Shown here one piece after another: positions 33,953-44,279 of a stretch of DNA of 64,000 nt. The number at the start of each line of letters is the position of its first letter. Within the stretch, counting starts at the first letter, position 1. The DNA is from Friedmanniella luteola (GTDB taxonomy: Bacteria; Actinomycetota; Actinomycetes; Propionibacteriales; Propionibacteriaceae): assembly GCF_900105065.1 (NCBI RefSeq), contig NZ_LT629749.1, positions 3,038,001 through 3,102,000 on the forward strand, given 5' to 3'. The position numbers and the translations under genes are program-made. The notes under the pieces were generated by a model that was not told the origin of the DNA, searched no databases, and was given only the letters and a program-made list of their open reading frames with translations.

Positions 33953-36580
33953 TCACACCTTCCCGGGTCGCTCGCCGGCCAGCAGCCGGCCGGCCCAGCG
34001 GGCCAGCCGGGCGCGGTCGACCTTGGAGGCGTGCCGGATGTCGACCGGCAGCGCGTCGACCACCAGCACCGCGGCCAGCGGGACGGGCGAGGCGGCGCGG
34101 ACGGCGTCGGCGAGGTCCGGCTCGGCCAGCGGCTGCCGCCGGCGACGTCCGTCGGCGGGGACCACGACCGCGACCACCTGCTGGGCGCCGACCGGCCCGA
34201 CCCCGACGACGGCGGTCGCGCGGACGGCGTCCGAGGCCTCGATCTGCTGCTCCACCCCGACCGGGGTGACGGGGCCGTCGGCGGTGGTGACGACGTGCAC
34301 CAGCCGCCCCTCGACCCACAGCCGACCCTCCGCGTCGAGGTGGCCGACGTCACCACTGCGGTGGTAGCCGGGGTTGCGGGAGCTCTGCTGCTCGGTGGCC
34401 CACAGGCGGTCGTAGCGGTCCTTGCGGTGCGCGGCGGCGATGCAGATCTCCCCCCGCACGCCGGGCTCGTCGGTCAGCGCGCCGTCGGCGCGGCCCAGCG
34501 CGTCGAGCGGGCTGATCCGCAGCGTCACCCCGGGCAGCGGGAGGCCGACGCAGACGCCGTCGCCGGGGCCCGCCGCCTCGATCTGGGCCAGCGCGATGTC
34601 GGTGGCCGGCAGCACCTCGGTCATCCCGTAGGGGGTGTGCAGCTCGGCGTCGGGTAGCAGCGCCTGCACCTGGCGGAGCAGGGGCAGCGGGACGGGGGCC
34701 CCGGCCGAGAGCACGGTGCGGACCCCGCGCAGGGCGTCGCGGCGGCGGGCGTCCAGCTCGTCGGCGGTGGCCACGACGTTGCGCAGCGCTGCCGGGGACG
34801 CGAACACCGAGGTGGCGTCGATGGCCAGCACCGCGTCGGCGAGCGCGGTGGCGGTGAGGGTGCCGGGTGCGGTGACGTCCATGTCGGGGGCGACGGCGCC
34901 GATCCCGATGGCCGGGCCGTAGAGGGCGAACGGCGCGAAGGCGGCGACCAGCCGGTCGTCCGGGCCGAGCCGGAGCACCGTCGCGACCTGGCGGATCTGC
35001 TCGCGCAGCTGCGAGAGCCGGTAGACCACGCCCTTGGCCGGGCCGGTCGCGCCGGAGGTGAACAGCACCGCGCCCTCGACGTCCTCCAGGCCCGGGTCCG
35101 GCAGGTCGCGGTCACGGCCCAGGGCCTCCAGGGCCGACAGCTCGCCGACCCAGCCGAAGGAGCGGGCGGCCAGCGGCGAACCGCCGACCGCGATCCGCCG
35201 GCCGGGCACGCCCAGGGCGCCGAGGGCGACGAGGGCCTTCGGGATGCCGATGACGTGGTCGGGGGCGGCGCTGCGCAGGGCGTGCGCCATCCCCCGCAGG
35301 CCGAGGCCGGCGTCGGCGACGACGATCGCCGCGCCGGCGCGCCAGCAGGCGTACACCGCGACGGTGAGCTCGAGGCCGGGCGGGACGAGCAGGGCCACCC
35401 GCTCCCCCGGGCGCACGCCGGAGGCGACCAGGCCGGCGGCGACGTCGCGGATCCGGGCGTTCAGCAGGGCGAACGAGGTGCGACTGGTGACCGGGCCGTG
35501 CACCTCGGCGACGGCGGTGGACTCGTCGTCGGCGCGGCGCAGCAGCGCGGCCCAGGGCAGGTCCTCGGGGGCGAGCGGCGGCCGCGGCGGGGTGGGCTCG
35601 GCGGGCCTGGCGCCGGCCAGGGTGGGGGCGACCCGCTCCACCACCCAGCGCCAGATGTCGACGGCGGTCTGCGGGGCGTCCTCGGTGACCAGGTGCGACG
35701 CCGGCGGGTAGCGCTGGACGTCGGCCTGCGGCAGGCGTCGCAGCAGGTCCTCGAGGAACCGCTCGCCGAACACCGGGTCCCGCGGGCCCCAGGCCAGCAG
35801 GACGGGCACGTCGGCCAGGGAGCGGACCCCGTCGGCCATGGCGTCCCAGGCCGGCCGGCTGGGGTGGTCGGCCTCCAGCGGGATGTCGGCCACGAAGTCG
35901 GCGACCGCACGGCGCCGGCCGGGGTGGTCGTAGGGCGCGACCAGACCGTGCACGGCGTCCGCCGGCAGGGCCGGCCGCGAGAGCAGCGACCCGCCGCGCA
36001 CGAAGGCCGGCGTGGTGGTGCAGGCCAGCTGCCGCAGGCTCGGGGTCCGGGCCAGCCGGATCAGCGGGGGCAGCTCGTCGTCGACGGGCAGGTCGACGCC
36101 GGTGTTGGTGAGCACGACGCCCGCCAGCTGGTCGCGGTGCGCCTGGGCCCAGCCCAGCGAGATGGGACCGCCCCAGTCGTGGGCCAGGGTGACGACGGGG
36201 CCGTCGACGCCGAGGGCCGCGGTCAGGTCGCCGAGGTCGGCCACCCGGTCGGCGAACCGGCGCGGCCCGGCCGGGCGCTCCGAGAAGCCCATGCCCAGCT
36301 GGTCGACGGCGACCACGCGCCAGCCCGCCGGGGCGGCGGCCAGGAAGCGGCGCCACAGGAACGACCAGGTGGGGTTGCCGTGCACGCAGAGCAGGGTCGC
36401 GCGGACCGGCTCCGCGGGCGCGCGGCCCGGGGCGTGGGTGTCGAGCACGTGCCACAGGTGCGGGACGCCCTCGCCGTCGGCGACCTCGACGGTGCGGGAC
36501 CAGGTGGGGTCGACGTCGGGCAGCGAGGCGAGGACGTCGGCGGGGACGGCCGGGGCGGACCCGGGAGCCGTCGAGGTCAC
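33953..36580 (-). CDS. oleBC: Fused OleB-OleC: beta-lactone decarboxylase / beta-lactone synthetase
   Basis: An 875-residue natural fusion catalysing the last two steps to long-chain cis-olefins. Residues 1-325 are an alpha/beta-hydrolase of the haloalkane-dehalogenase type (OleB): 'LLCVHGNPTWSFLWRRF', nucleophile Asp135 in 'AHDWGGPI', catalytic His296 in 'PASHLVTEDAP'. Residues 340-875 are an ANL enzyme (OleC): 'VLFTSGATGPAKGVVY' (508-520 core), 'HTPYGMTEVLPATDIA', 'YHRSGDVGHLDAEGRLWVEGR' and the C-terminal Lys in 'IRHASKVDRARL'. The GTG start overlaps oleA by 4 bp. Such fusions are known from actinobacteria such as Micrococcus. Confidence 0.9.
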   Translation of the reverse strand: MTSTAPGSAPAVPADVLASLPDVDPTWSRTVEVADGEGVPHLWHVLDTHAPGRAPAEPVRATLLCVHGNPTWSFLWRRFLAAAPAGWRVVAVDQLGMGFSERPAGPRRFADRVADLGDLTAALGVDGPVVTLAHDWGGPISLGWAQAHRDQLAGVVLTNTGVDLPVDDELPPLIRLARTPSLRQLACTTTPAFVRGGSLLSRPALPADAVHGLVAPYDHPGRRRAVADFVADIPLEADHPSRPAWDAMADGVRSLADVPVLLAWGPRDPVFGERFLEDLLRRLPQADVQRYPPASHLVTEDAPQTAVDIWRWVVERVAPTLAGARPAEPTPPRPPLAPEDLPWAALLRRADDESTAVAEVHGPVTSRTSFALLNARIRDVAAGLVASGVRPGERVALLVPPGLELTVAVYACWRAGAAIVVADAGLGLRGMAHALRSAAPDHVIGIPKALVALGALGVPGRRIAVGGSPLAARSFGWVGELSALEALGRDRDLPDPGLEDVEGAVLFTSGATGPAKGVVYRLSQLREQIRQVATVLRLGPDDRLVAAFAPFALYGPAIGIGAVAPDMDVTAPGTLTATALADAVLAIDATSVFASPAALRNVVATADELDARRRDALRGVRTVLSAGAPVPLPLLRQVQALLPDAELHTPYGMTEVLPATDIALAQIEAAGPGDGVCVGLPLPGVTLRISPLDALGRADGALTDEPGVRGEICIAAAHRKDRYDRLWATEQQSSRNPGYHRSGDVGHLDAEGRLWVEGRLVHVVTTADGPVTPVGVEQQIEASDAVRATAVVGVGPVGAQQVVAVVVPADGRRRRQPLAEPDLADAVRAASPVPLAAVLVVDALPVDIRHASKVDRARLARWAGRLLAGERPGKV

Positions 36581-37599
36581 CAGATGATCTCGGCGAAGGA
36601 CGTGTTGAGCCCCGAACCGATCCCCAGCAGCATGACCCGCATGCCGGCCTGCAGCTTGTCGACGCTCTGCGCGAGCGTGAACGGCACGGCCGCGGGACCG
36701 AGGTTCCCGTAGGTGGTCACCGTCATGGGGAACTGCTCGGGGGTGGCGCCCACCGACTTCGCCATGGTGGCGATGTGCTTGACCGAGGTCTGGTGGCACA
36801 TGAAGTAGTCGACCTCGGACCAGTCGAAGTCGCCCTGCGCCTCGTGCCAGGTGTCGACGGCCAGGGCGATGCCGGCCTGGAACAGCGCACGGCTGTCCGT
36901 GCGCATCCCGCTGAGGTCGCCGACGCAGAGGTCGTGGTGCTCGCTGCCCGCCCGGCTGGCGCCGCCGATGACGACGTGGCCCTCCGGGTGCCGGTCGGTC
37001 CGGCCCAGCACCATGGCGGCGGCCCCCGAGCCGATGGTCAGGCTGGCGAACGCCTCCTTGACCTCCTCGGCGGTGGTCTCCGGGCGCTGCAGGCTCGTGA
37101 TGGTGTTGTCGTGCAGCTCGCGGGAGCCCTCGGCGTCGACGAGCAGCGCGTACTCGATCTGCCCGGCGTCGATCATGGTCCCGGCCAGCTGGATGGCGTT
37201 GACGAAGCCGAGGCAGGCGTTGGCGATGTCGAAGTTGAGACAGCTCGTGGGCAGTCCCAGCTGGTGGTGCACCTCGACGGCGATCGACGGCTCGAGGTGC
37301 GCGCGGCACACGGAGGTGTTGATGACCAGGCCGACCTGGGAGGGGTCGACGCCCGACTCGGCGAGCGCCTTGGCCCCCGCCATGGCGGCGGCGTCGGCGA
37401 ACGAGACGTCCTCGGGCCACCAACGGCGCTCCTTGACCCCGGCGAGCTGCTCCTGCATGCCGGGCAGCATCCCCACGCGCTCGTAGGTCGCCGCCAGCCG
37501 CTCGTCGAAGGAGTCCGACGTGGCGACGACGGGCGCCTCGACGCCGCACACCGCCAGGATGCTCGTGTTGCCGAGCCGATAGGTTGCGTTACCGCTCAT
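36577..37599 (-). CDS. oleA: 3-oxoacyl-ACP synthase III-like acyl-CoA condensing enzyme
   Basis: Head-to-head Claisen condensation of two fatty acyl-CoAs, the entry step of olefin synthesis (340 residues, thiolase fold). Catalytic residues correspond to OleA: Cys129 in '[12 protein letters not shown]', His269 in 'CHQTSVKH', Asn299 in '[11 protein letters not shown]', and Glu103 in 'HLEPS'. Glu103 corresponds to the OleA glutamate that reaches into the partner subunit. The His-to-Asn spacing of 30 equals that of Xanthomonas OleA. First gene of oleA-oleBC-oleD; 'GTGAGGGC' upstream of the ATG can serve as ribosome-binding site. Confidence 0.92.
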   Translation of the reverse strand: MSGNATYRLGNTSILAVCGVEAPVVATSDSFDERLAATYERVGMLPGMQEQLAGVKERRWWPEDVSFADAAAMAGAKALAESGVDPSQVGLVINTSVCRAHLEPSIAVEVHHQLGLPTSCLNFDIANACLGFVNAIQLAGTMIDAGQIEYALLVDAEGSRELHDNTITSLQRPETTAEEVKEAFASLTIGSGAAAMVLGRTDRHPEGHVVIGGASRAGSEHHDLCVGDLSGMRTDSRALFQAGIALAVDTWHEAQGDFDWSEVDYFMCHQTSVKHIATMAKSVGATPEQFPMTVTTYGNLGPAAVPFTLAQSVDKLQAGMRVMLLGIGSGLNTSFAEIIW

Positions 37600-37667
37600 C
37601 TGCGTGCCCTCACCCCGCCTCCCGCCGCGTCACCCCGAGGTGGTCGGCGGTGCGGATCGTCCCGTTC

Positions 37668-37683
37668 AGAATCCGACGATTCT
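37668..37683. promoter_or_regulatory. Perfect palindrome upstream of ole operon
   Basis: AGAATC-CGAC-GATTCT, a 16-bp perfect inverted repeat with AT-rich arms, 68 bp before the oleA ATG and 2 bp before the uppS stop. It may be an operator or part of the ole promoter. Confidence 0.45.
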
Positions 37684-37684
37684 C

Positions 37685-38536
37685 TCACGCTGGCCCCGCC
37701 CCGCTGTCCGGGTCGGCCGGACGGACGGCGTTCGGGACGGCCCCGCCGTAGCGGCGGTCCCGGTCGGCGTAGAGCTCGACGGCCCGCCAGAGGTCGCGGC
37801 GGTCGAAGTCCGGCCACAGCTGGTCGAGGAACACCATCTCCGCGTAGGCCGACTGCCAGACCAGGAAGTTCGACGTCCGCTGCTCCCCCGAGGAGCGGAC
37901 GAAGAGATCGACGTCGGGGATCTCCGGCTCGTCGAGGTAGCGCCGGAAGCGCTCCTCGGTCAGCTTGGCCGGGTCGAGCCGGCCCTCCGCCGCCAGCTCG
38001 GCGATCCGCCGGGCCGCGTCGACGATCTCGGCCCGGCCGCCGTAGTTGACGCAGAACTGCAGCGTCAGCACGTCGTTGTCGACCGTCCGCCGCTCGGCCT
38101 CCTCCAGCTCGGCGATGACGCTGCGCCACAGCCGCGGCCGCCGGCCCGCCCAGCGGACCCGGACGCCGAGGGCGTCCATCTGGTCGCGCCGGCGGCGGAT
38201 GACGTCGCGGTTGAAGCCCATCAGCCAGCGGACCTCGTCCGGGGAGCGGTTCCAGTTCTCGGTGGAGAAGGCGTAGGCGGACAGGTAGCGCACCCCGACC
38301 TCGATGGCGCCCTCGACGACGTCGAAGAGCGCGTCCTCGCCGCGGGCGTGGCCGGCGGTGCGCGGGAGGCCGCGCGCCTTGGCCCACCGGCCGTTGCCGT
38401 CCATGACCACGGCGACGTGCGTCGGCACCTTCGCGACGGGCAGGGCCGGCGGGCGCGCACCGCTGGGGTGCGGCTCGGGCGGCCGGGCCGGCGGACGGGG
38501 GGTGTCGCGCGTCGTCCGCCGCGGGGTCTTGGCCAT
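37685..38536 (-). CDS. uppS: Isoprenyl transferase (undecaprenyl/polyprenyl diphosphate synthase)
   Basis: cis-Prenyltransferase making the lipid carrier for cell-wall synthesis (283 residues). Conserved regions: '[13 protein letters not shown]' with Asp46, 'GHARGEDAL', '[13 protein letters not shown]', '[16 protein letters not shown]', '[27 protein letters not shown]'. The N-terminal 35 residues are Pro/Arg-rich and not conserved. The ATG is only 18 bp from the divergent recO start. Confidence 0.94.
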   Translation of the reverse strand: MAKTPRRTTRDTPRPPARPPEPHPSGARPPALPVAKVPTHVAVVMDGNGRWAKARGLPRTAGHARGEDALFDVVEGAIEVGVRYLSAYAFSTENWNRSPDEVRWLMGFNRDVIRRRRDQMDALGVRVRWAGRRPRLWRSVIAELEEAERRTVDNDVLTLQFCVNYGGRAEIVDAARRIAELAAEGRLDPAKLTEERFRRYLDEPEIPDVDLFVRSSGEQRTSNFLVWQSAYAEMVFLDQLWPDFDRRDLWRAVELYADRDRRYGGAVPNAVRPADPDSGAGPA

Positions 38537-38543
38537 GTGCGGG

Positions 38544-38549
38544 ACACTA
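38544..38549 (-). promoter_or_regulatory. -10 hexamer TAGTGT for uppS
   Basis: On the minus strand TAGTGT lies 7 bp before the uppS ATG, in the 18-bp gap between the divergent uppS and recO starts. No Shine-Dalgarno sequence fits, so a leaderless uppS transcript is likely. Confidence 0.5.
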
Positions 38550-38554
38550 TCGAG

Positions 38555-39295
38555 GTGCCGACCTACCGTGACGAAGCGCTCGTGCTGCGCACGCACAAGC
38601 TCGGCGAGGCCGACCGGATCATCACCCTGCTGAGCCGCCGGCGCGGCAAGATCCGGGCCGTCGCCAAGGGGGTGCGGCGGACGTCGTCGAAGTTCGGTGC
38701 GCGGCTGGAGCCCTTCTCCCACGTCGACCTGCAGTTCGCCGAGGGCCGCAGCCTCGACGTGGTGACCCAGGTCGAGTCCCTGGACGCGTTCGGGCCCGCG
38801 CTGACCGAGGACTACCCGACCTACACCGCCGGCCAGGTGATGCTGGAGACGGCGGACCGGCTGGTGGTCGAGGAGGGTGAGCCGGCGCTGCAGCAGTACC
38901 TGCTGCTGGTCGGCGCGCTGCGGGTGTTGAACCGCGGCACGGCCGACGGACCGCGGCCCGCGTCGATGGTCCTGGACTCCTACCTGCTCCGCGCGCTCGC
39001 GGTCGCCGGCTACGCGCCGTCCTTCCACGACTGCGCCCGCTGCGGCGTGGTCGGCCCGCACACCGCCTTCTCCCCCGTCGCCGGCGGCGTGGTCTGCGAG
39101 CGCTGCCGGCCGGCCGGGGCCTCGCGGCCGTCCCCGGACACGCTGGAGCTGCTGGGGGCGCTGCTCGAGGGCCGCTGGGTCGACACCCGGGACGCCCAGA
39201 CCGCGACCGCCCGCGAGGCCAGCGGCATCACGGCGGCGTTCGCCACCTGGCACCTGGACCGCAACCTGCGCTCGCTGGTGCATGTCGAGCGCTGA
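38555..39295 (+). CDS. recO: DNA repair protein RecO
   Basis: Recombination mediator that helps load RecA at gaps (246 residues). N-terminal OB fold '[45 protein letters not shown]' (read in parts), helical middle, and a zinc site formed by 'CARCGVV' and 'CERCRPA'. The GTG at 38555 begins the conserved part. Last 14 bp overlap the following peptidase gene, which starts at 39282. Confidence 0.94.
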   Translation: MPTYRDEALVLRTHKLGEADRIITLLSRRRGKIRAVAKGVRRTSSKFGARLEPFSHVDLQFAEGRSLDVVTQVESLDAFGPALTEDYPTYTAGQVMLETADRLVVEEGEPALQQYLLLVGALRVLNRGTADGPRPASMVLDSYLLRALAVAGYAPSFHDCARCGVVGPHTAFSPVAGGVVCERCRPAGASRPSPDTLELLGALLEGRWVDTRDAQTATAREASGITAAFATWHLDRNLRSLVHVER

Positions 39296-40763
39296 CCCGG
39301 GCCCGGCGCGACCTCGACGGCGTCGCCGCCGGCTGCTGCTCGCCGCGCTGGCCGCGCTGCTGGTCGGGGCGCTGGTCACCACCGTGCTGCTGGTGCTGGA
39401 GCGGCGGGAGGCCGCGCCGGGGCGCACCGGCGGCGAGCCCGGACTCGGCGACCCGTACTTCCCGCGGGCCGGCAACAGCGGATACGACGTGGACCGCTAC
39501 ACCATCGACCTCGACCTGGGCGCGGGCGACGGCTCGCTGACCGGGACGACGACGTTCGTGGCCCGCGCGACGCAGGACCTGGCCTGGTTCTGGTTCGACC
39601 TGGCGCTCGACGTCCGGGCGGTGCAGGTGGACGGGGCCGCGGCGGCCGTCAGCCGCGACGGGGCCACCGACGTCCGGGTGCAGCCGGTCCGGCCGGTGCC
39701 GGTGGGTGCGGAGTTCAGCGTCCGCGTCGAGTACGCCGGCACGCCCGCGGCCGTCGAGGTCGACGGTGCGTCGCCGGTCCACCAGCGGGGCGCGGAGTGG
39801 TCGGTGTTCGGCGAGCCGGAGGCGTCGGCCTGGTGGTTCCCGGCGGACGACCACCCCTCCGACCCGGCCCTGGTCGACGTCTCGGTGCGGGTGCCCGCCG
39901 GGGTGGAGGCGGTGAGCGTCGGGCGGTTGGCGTCGCGCGACACCGGCGACGAGGCCGACTTCGACACCTGGCACTGGGTGGCCGGCCAGCCGATGGCGAC
40001 CTATCTGGCCTTCGTCAGCGTCGGGCCGTACCGGTTGGAGGAGGGCGTCCAGGACGGCCGCTCCACCGTCTACGCGGTCTCCGAGCAGCTGACGGGCCGG
40101 CAGCAGCGGGCGGCCCTGGACCGGCTGCGGACGAGCGGCGCGACGGTGCGGGTGCTGGAGACGATGTTCGGGCCCTACCCCTTCACCGAGCTGGGCGGGG
40201 TGGTGCCGTCGGCCCCGCTGGAGTTCGGCGCGCTGGAGACCCAGACCCGGCCCGTCTACGACGCCCGGGCGATCACCGACGCGGACTTCGCCCCCGAGCT
40301 CCTGGCCCACGAGCTGGCCCACCAGTGGTTCGGCGACCAGGTCACGCTGCGGGCCTGGGACGACGTCGTCAACAGCGAGGGCTGGGCTTCCTGGGTCGCG
40401 TGGGCGGTGGTGGAGCGCACCGGCGGGCCGTCGGCCGCGGCGGCGTTCGAGCGCACCTACGCCGCCGCCCGGAGCGACCGCCGGATCTGGTCGGTCGACC
40501 TCACCGACCCGGGCCGGGACCACCTCTTCGACGCCGTCTACACCCGCGGGCCGCTGGCCCTGCAGGCGCTGCGCACCCTGATCGGCGACGAGGCCTTCTT
40601 CGGCCTGGCCCGGGACTGGACCAGCAGGCCCGCCACCCGGTCCTTCGAGGAGTGGCAGGTGCAGGCCCAGGCGGCCACCGCCGTCGACCTCGGCCCGTAC
40701 TTCGCGGCCTGGTACCAAGCCCCCACCGCCCCCGAGCCCAGCCCCGCCCTCGGCTTCCCCTGA
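39282..40763 (+). CDS. Membrane-anchored M1 family metallopeptidase
   Basis: A 493-residue zinc aminopeptidase-like protein. A basic N-terminus (R-R-R-R-R-R) and one membrane segment (about residues 17-40) anchor it with the catalytic part outside. The N-terminal beta domain is followed by the thermolysin-like domain with '[11 protein letters not shown]' in place of the G-x-M-E-N exopeptidase motif, zinc site '[10 protein letters not shown]' at His343-Glu344-His347, and the downstream Glu in 'VNSEGWASW'. It lacks the C-terminal helical domain of PepN. It overlaps recO by 14 bp. Confidence 0.88.
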   Translation: MSSADPGPARPRRRRRRLLLAALAALLVGALVTTVLLVLERREAAPGRTGGEPGLGDPYFPRAGNSGYDVDRYTIDLDLGAGDGSLTGTTTFVARATQDLAWFWFDLALDVRAVQVDGAAAAVSRDGATDVRVQPVRPVPVGAEFSVRVEYAGTPAAVEVDGASPVHQRGAEWSVFGEPEASAWWFPADDHPSDPALVDVSVRVPAGVEAVSVGRLASRDTGDEADFDTWHWVAGQPMATYLAFVSVGPYRLEEGVQDGRSTVYAVSEQLTGRQQRAALDRLRTSGATVRVLETMFGPYPFTELGGVVPSAPLEFGALETQTRPVYDARAITDADFAPELLAHELAHQWFGDQVTLRAWDDVVNSEGWASWVAWAVVERTGGPSAAAAFERTYAAARSDRRIWSVDLTDPGRDHLFDAVYTRGPLALQALRTLIGDEAFFGLARDWTSRPATRSFEEWQVQAQAATAVDLGPYFAAWYQAPTAPEPSPALGFP

Positions 40764-40764
40764 C

Positions 40765-41095
40765 CAGTGCGTAGCGATCCGCCGCGCGCTCCCGGTGGAA
40801 CGCCCACGGCCCTCGGTCCGCCACGGGGACGGTGCCCAGGACGTCGACCTGGTCCGGGGTCGCTTCCGCGAGGCCGTGGAGGTGGGCGGCAGCCGGTCCT
40901 GCGAGCCGAGCCACGGACCCGCGGAGGAGGGTCCCGGACCAGGCCAGAGCCGCCCAGGACAGCGGGAAGGGCTGGACGGCGGGCGCGGGCATGCCGTCCC
41001 AGCCCGCGCCTCTCGGCCTGCCCCGCCGTGACGACGCCACCCTGGGTCTGGGCGAGACCGAGCAGCTCGGGACGGGGGTCGTTGCGCGGGTGCAC
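40765..41095 (-). pseudogene. Decayed remnant of an AbiEi/DUF559-type protein gene
   Basis: Two fragments in different minus-strand frames read as parts of one protein. 'HPRNDPRPELLGLAQTQGGVVTAGQAERRGLGRHA' (split here from about 41095 to 40985) resembles the N-terminal winged-helix domain of AbiEi-like antitoxin proteins. 'SWAALAWSGTLLRGS' to 'AHLHGLAEATPDQVDVL' and 'ADRGPWAFHRE' (about 40960-40770) resemble the next domain in a shifted frame. Part of the junction and the whole C-terminal half are missing. The segment lies between the M1 peptidase and leuA. Family naming is from memory; the frameshift and truncation are seen directly. Confidence 0.6.
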
Positions 41096-41163
41096 CTCCG
41101 CAGTCGGTGCGGAGCACCCCCGCGAACCGATGGCCGGCGACCTCGGTGGACGACGCCGCCGAT

Positions 41164-41203
41164 GTGCAGCGATCTGCCGCGTGGTCGCGGCAGATCGCTG
41201 CAC
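41164..41203 (-). terminator. Perfect 18-bp stem, 4-base loop hairpin after leuA
   Basis: Arms 41164-41181 and 41186-41203 are exact reverse complements with loop TGGT, starting 4 bp past the leuA stop. Strong GC-rich stem without a T-run; it probably ends leuA transcription or protects its 3' end. Confidence 0.7.
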
Positions 41204-41207
41204 GATC

Positions 41208-43035
<1,828 letters not shown>

Positions 43036-43054
<19 letters not shown>

Positions 43055-43095
43055 CAGCGAAGGAGGAGCGCGACGAGACGCCCGGTGCCAGCCAT
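43036..43095 (-). CDS. leuL: leuA leader peptide with clustered leucine codons
   Basis: A 19-codon frame, MAGTGRLVALLLRCRSEAR, ending in TAA 70 bp before leuA. Four of its six residues 7-12 are leucine (CTC GTC GCG CTC CTC CTT). It carries one arm of the alternative RNA structure just after these codons. Actinobacterial leuA genes are known to be preceded by leucine-rich leader peptides. No strong ribosome-binding site is seen before its ATG (upstream reads GCTACTGTGACCGC). Translation is inferred. Confidence 0.65.
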
Positions 43096-43184
43096 GCGGT
43101 CACAGTAGCGCGGGCCGGCCGGAGCACCAAGCAGCCCCCCGAAAACCGGTGGCCGGCCCGGCGGCGCCGGGCCACCCTGGCTGC

Positions 43185-44225
43185 ATGCCTTACGTACGCA
43201 TCCAGCCCGACGACCACGAGGCGGTCGGCGCAGCAGCGGAGATCCTCGAAGCCTCGCGCCGGCTGGACGACCCGACGGCCCCCGAGGTCGTCCGCGAGCG
43301 GTACGCCGGATGGCTCCGCTACGGCTGGGACCTGCACCCGGAGGAGCAGTTCCTCCTCGTCCCCGACGGCGGGGGCGCGCCGGTCGGGGTGCTGGCGGTC
43401 GAGCTGCCGCACCGTGACAACCGGCACCTGGTCTGGGCGCAGATCACCGTCCGCCCGGACGCCCGGCGTCGCGGGCACGGGACCGCGATGGCCGCCGAGG
43501 TCCTCCGCCGCACCCGGGAGGCCGGCCGGACCACCATCTGGATGGGGTGCGCCGCCGACGACGCGGCGGCCGCCGCCTTCCTGGCCGGCACCGGCTTCCA
43601 CTACGCCAGTCCCGACGCCCGACGCCGCCAGCGGCTCGCCGACGTGGACCCGGCCGAGATCGCCCGGCTGCGCGCCGGCGCCGAGGCCGCGGCGTCGGAC
43701 TACGAGCTGGTGCGGCTCACCCCGCCGGTCCCCGAGGAGCTCCTCGCCGAGATCGCCGTGGTCGCCGAGTCCATCAACGACGCCCCGATGGGCGACCTGA
43801 CCTGGGAGCGCGAGGTCTACGACGCCGACCTCGTCCGCGACATCGAGACGGCCCGCGAGGGTCGCGGGGACCGGTTGTACCGGGTGCTGGCCCGCCACCG
43901 CGGCACCGGGGTGCTGGGCGGGCACACGATGATGGTGACCGACCCGGTGCGGCCCACCTGGGCCTTCCAGGGCGACACGGCGGTGGCGCGCGGGCACCGC
44001 GGGCACCGGCTGGGGCTGCTGCTCAAGATCGAGATGATGGCGTGGCTGGCCGAGGTGGAGCCGCAGGTCCAGCTCGTCGAGACCTGGAACCAGGCCGACA
44101 ACACGCACATGATCGCCGTGAACGAGGCGCTGGGCTACCGGCTCGACCGGGTGTTCCACATGTACGAGCGGCAGCTGGACCCGGCCGCTCAGGAGCAGCC
44201 GGCCGGGGAGCTGGCGTCGGTCTGA
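43185..44225 (+). CDS. Tandem GNAT-domain acetyltransferase
   Basis: A 346-residue protein with two GNAT folds. The N-terminal domain has '[21 protein letters not shown]' (motif A, about residues 87-107). The C-terminal domain has 'GDTAVARGHRGHRLGLLLKIEMM' (about 265-287) followed by 'ETWNQADNTHMIAVNEALGYR'. The C-terminal site looks complete and is similar to mycothiol-synthase-like proteins, but the substrate is unknown. It is divergent from the leuA leader and converges with era across a strong hairpin. Confidence 0.85.
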   Translation: MPYVRIQPDDHEAVGAAAEILEASRRLDDPTAPEVVRERYAGWLRYGWDLHPEEQFLLVPDGGGAPVGVLAVELPHRDNRHLVWAQITVRPDARRRGHGTAMAAEVLRRTREAGRTTIWMGCAADDAAAAAFLAGTGFHYASPDARRRQRLADVDPAEIARLRAGAEAAASDYELVRLTPPVPEELLAEIAVVAESINDAPMGDLTWEREVYDADLVRDIETAREGRGDRLYRVLARHRGTGVLGGHTMMVTDPVRPTWAFQGDTAVARGHRGHRLGLLLKIEMMAWLAEVEPQVQLVETWNQADNTHMIAVNEALGYRLDRVFHMYERQLDPAAQEQPAGELASV

Positions 44226-44227
44226 GC

Positions 44228-44261
44228 CGTCCGGTCCCGCCTGCGGGGGCGGGACCGGACG
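44228..44261. terminator. Bidirectional 14-bp perfect hairpin between GNAT gene and era
   Basis: Arms 44228-44241 and 44248-44261 pair perfectly (CGTCCGGTCCCGCC with its complement) around a 6-base loop. It lies between convergent stops (44225 and 44280), the position expected for a shared terminator. No T-run. Confidence 0.75.
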
Positions 44262-44279
44262 CCCGTCATCGGCAGGGTC

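Noticed and set aside
40194-40390. M1 peptidase judged inactive because the G-x-M-E-N motif is altered
   Set aside because: The zinc site H-E-x2-H and downstream Glu are intact, and A-L-E-T variants occur in active-looking actinobacterial relatives.
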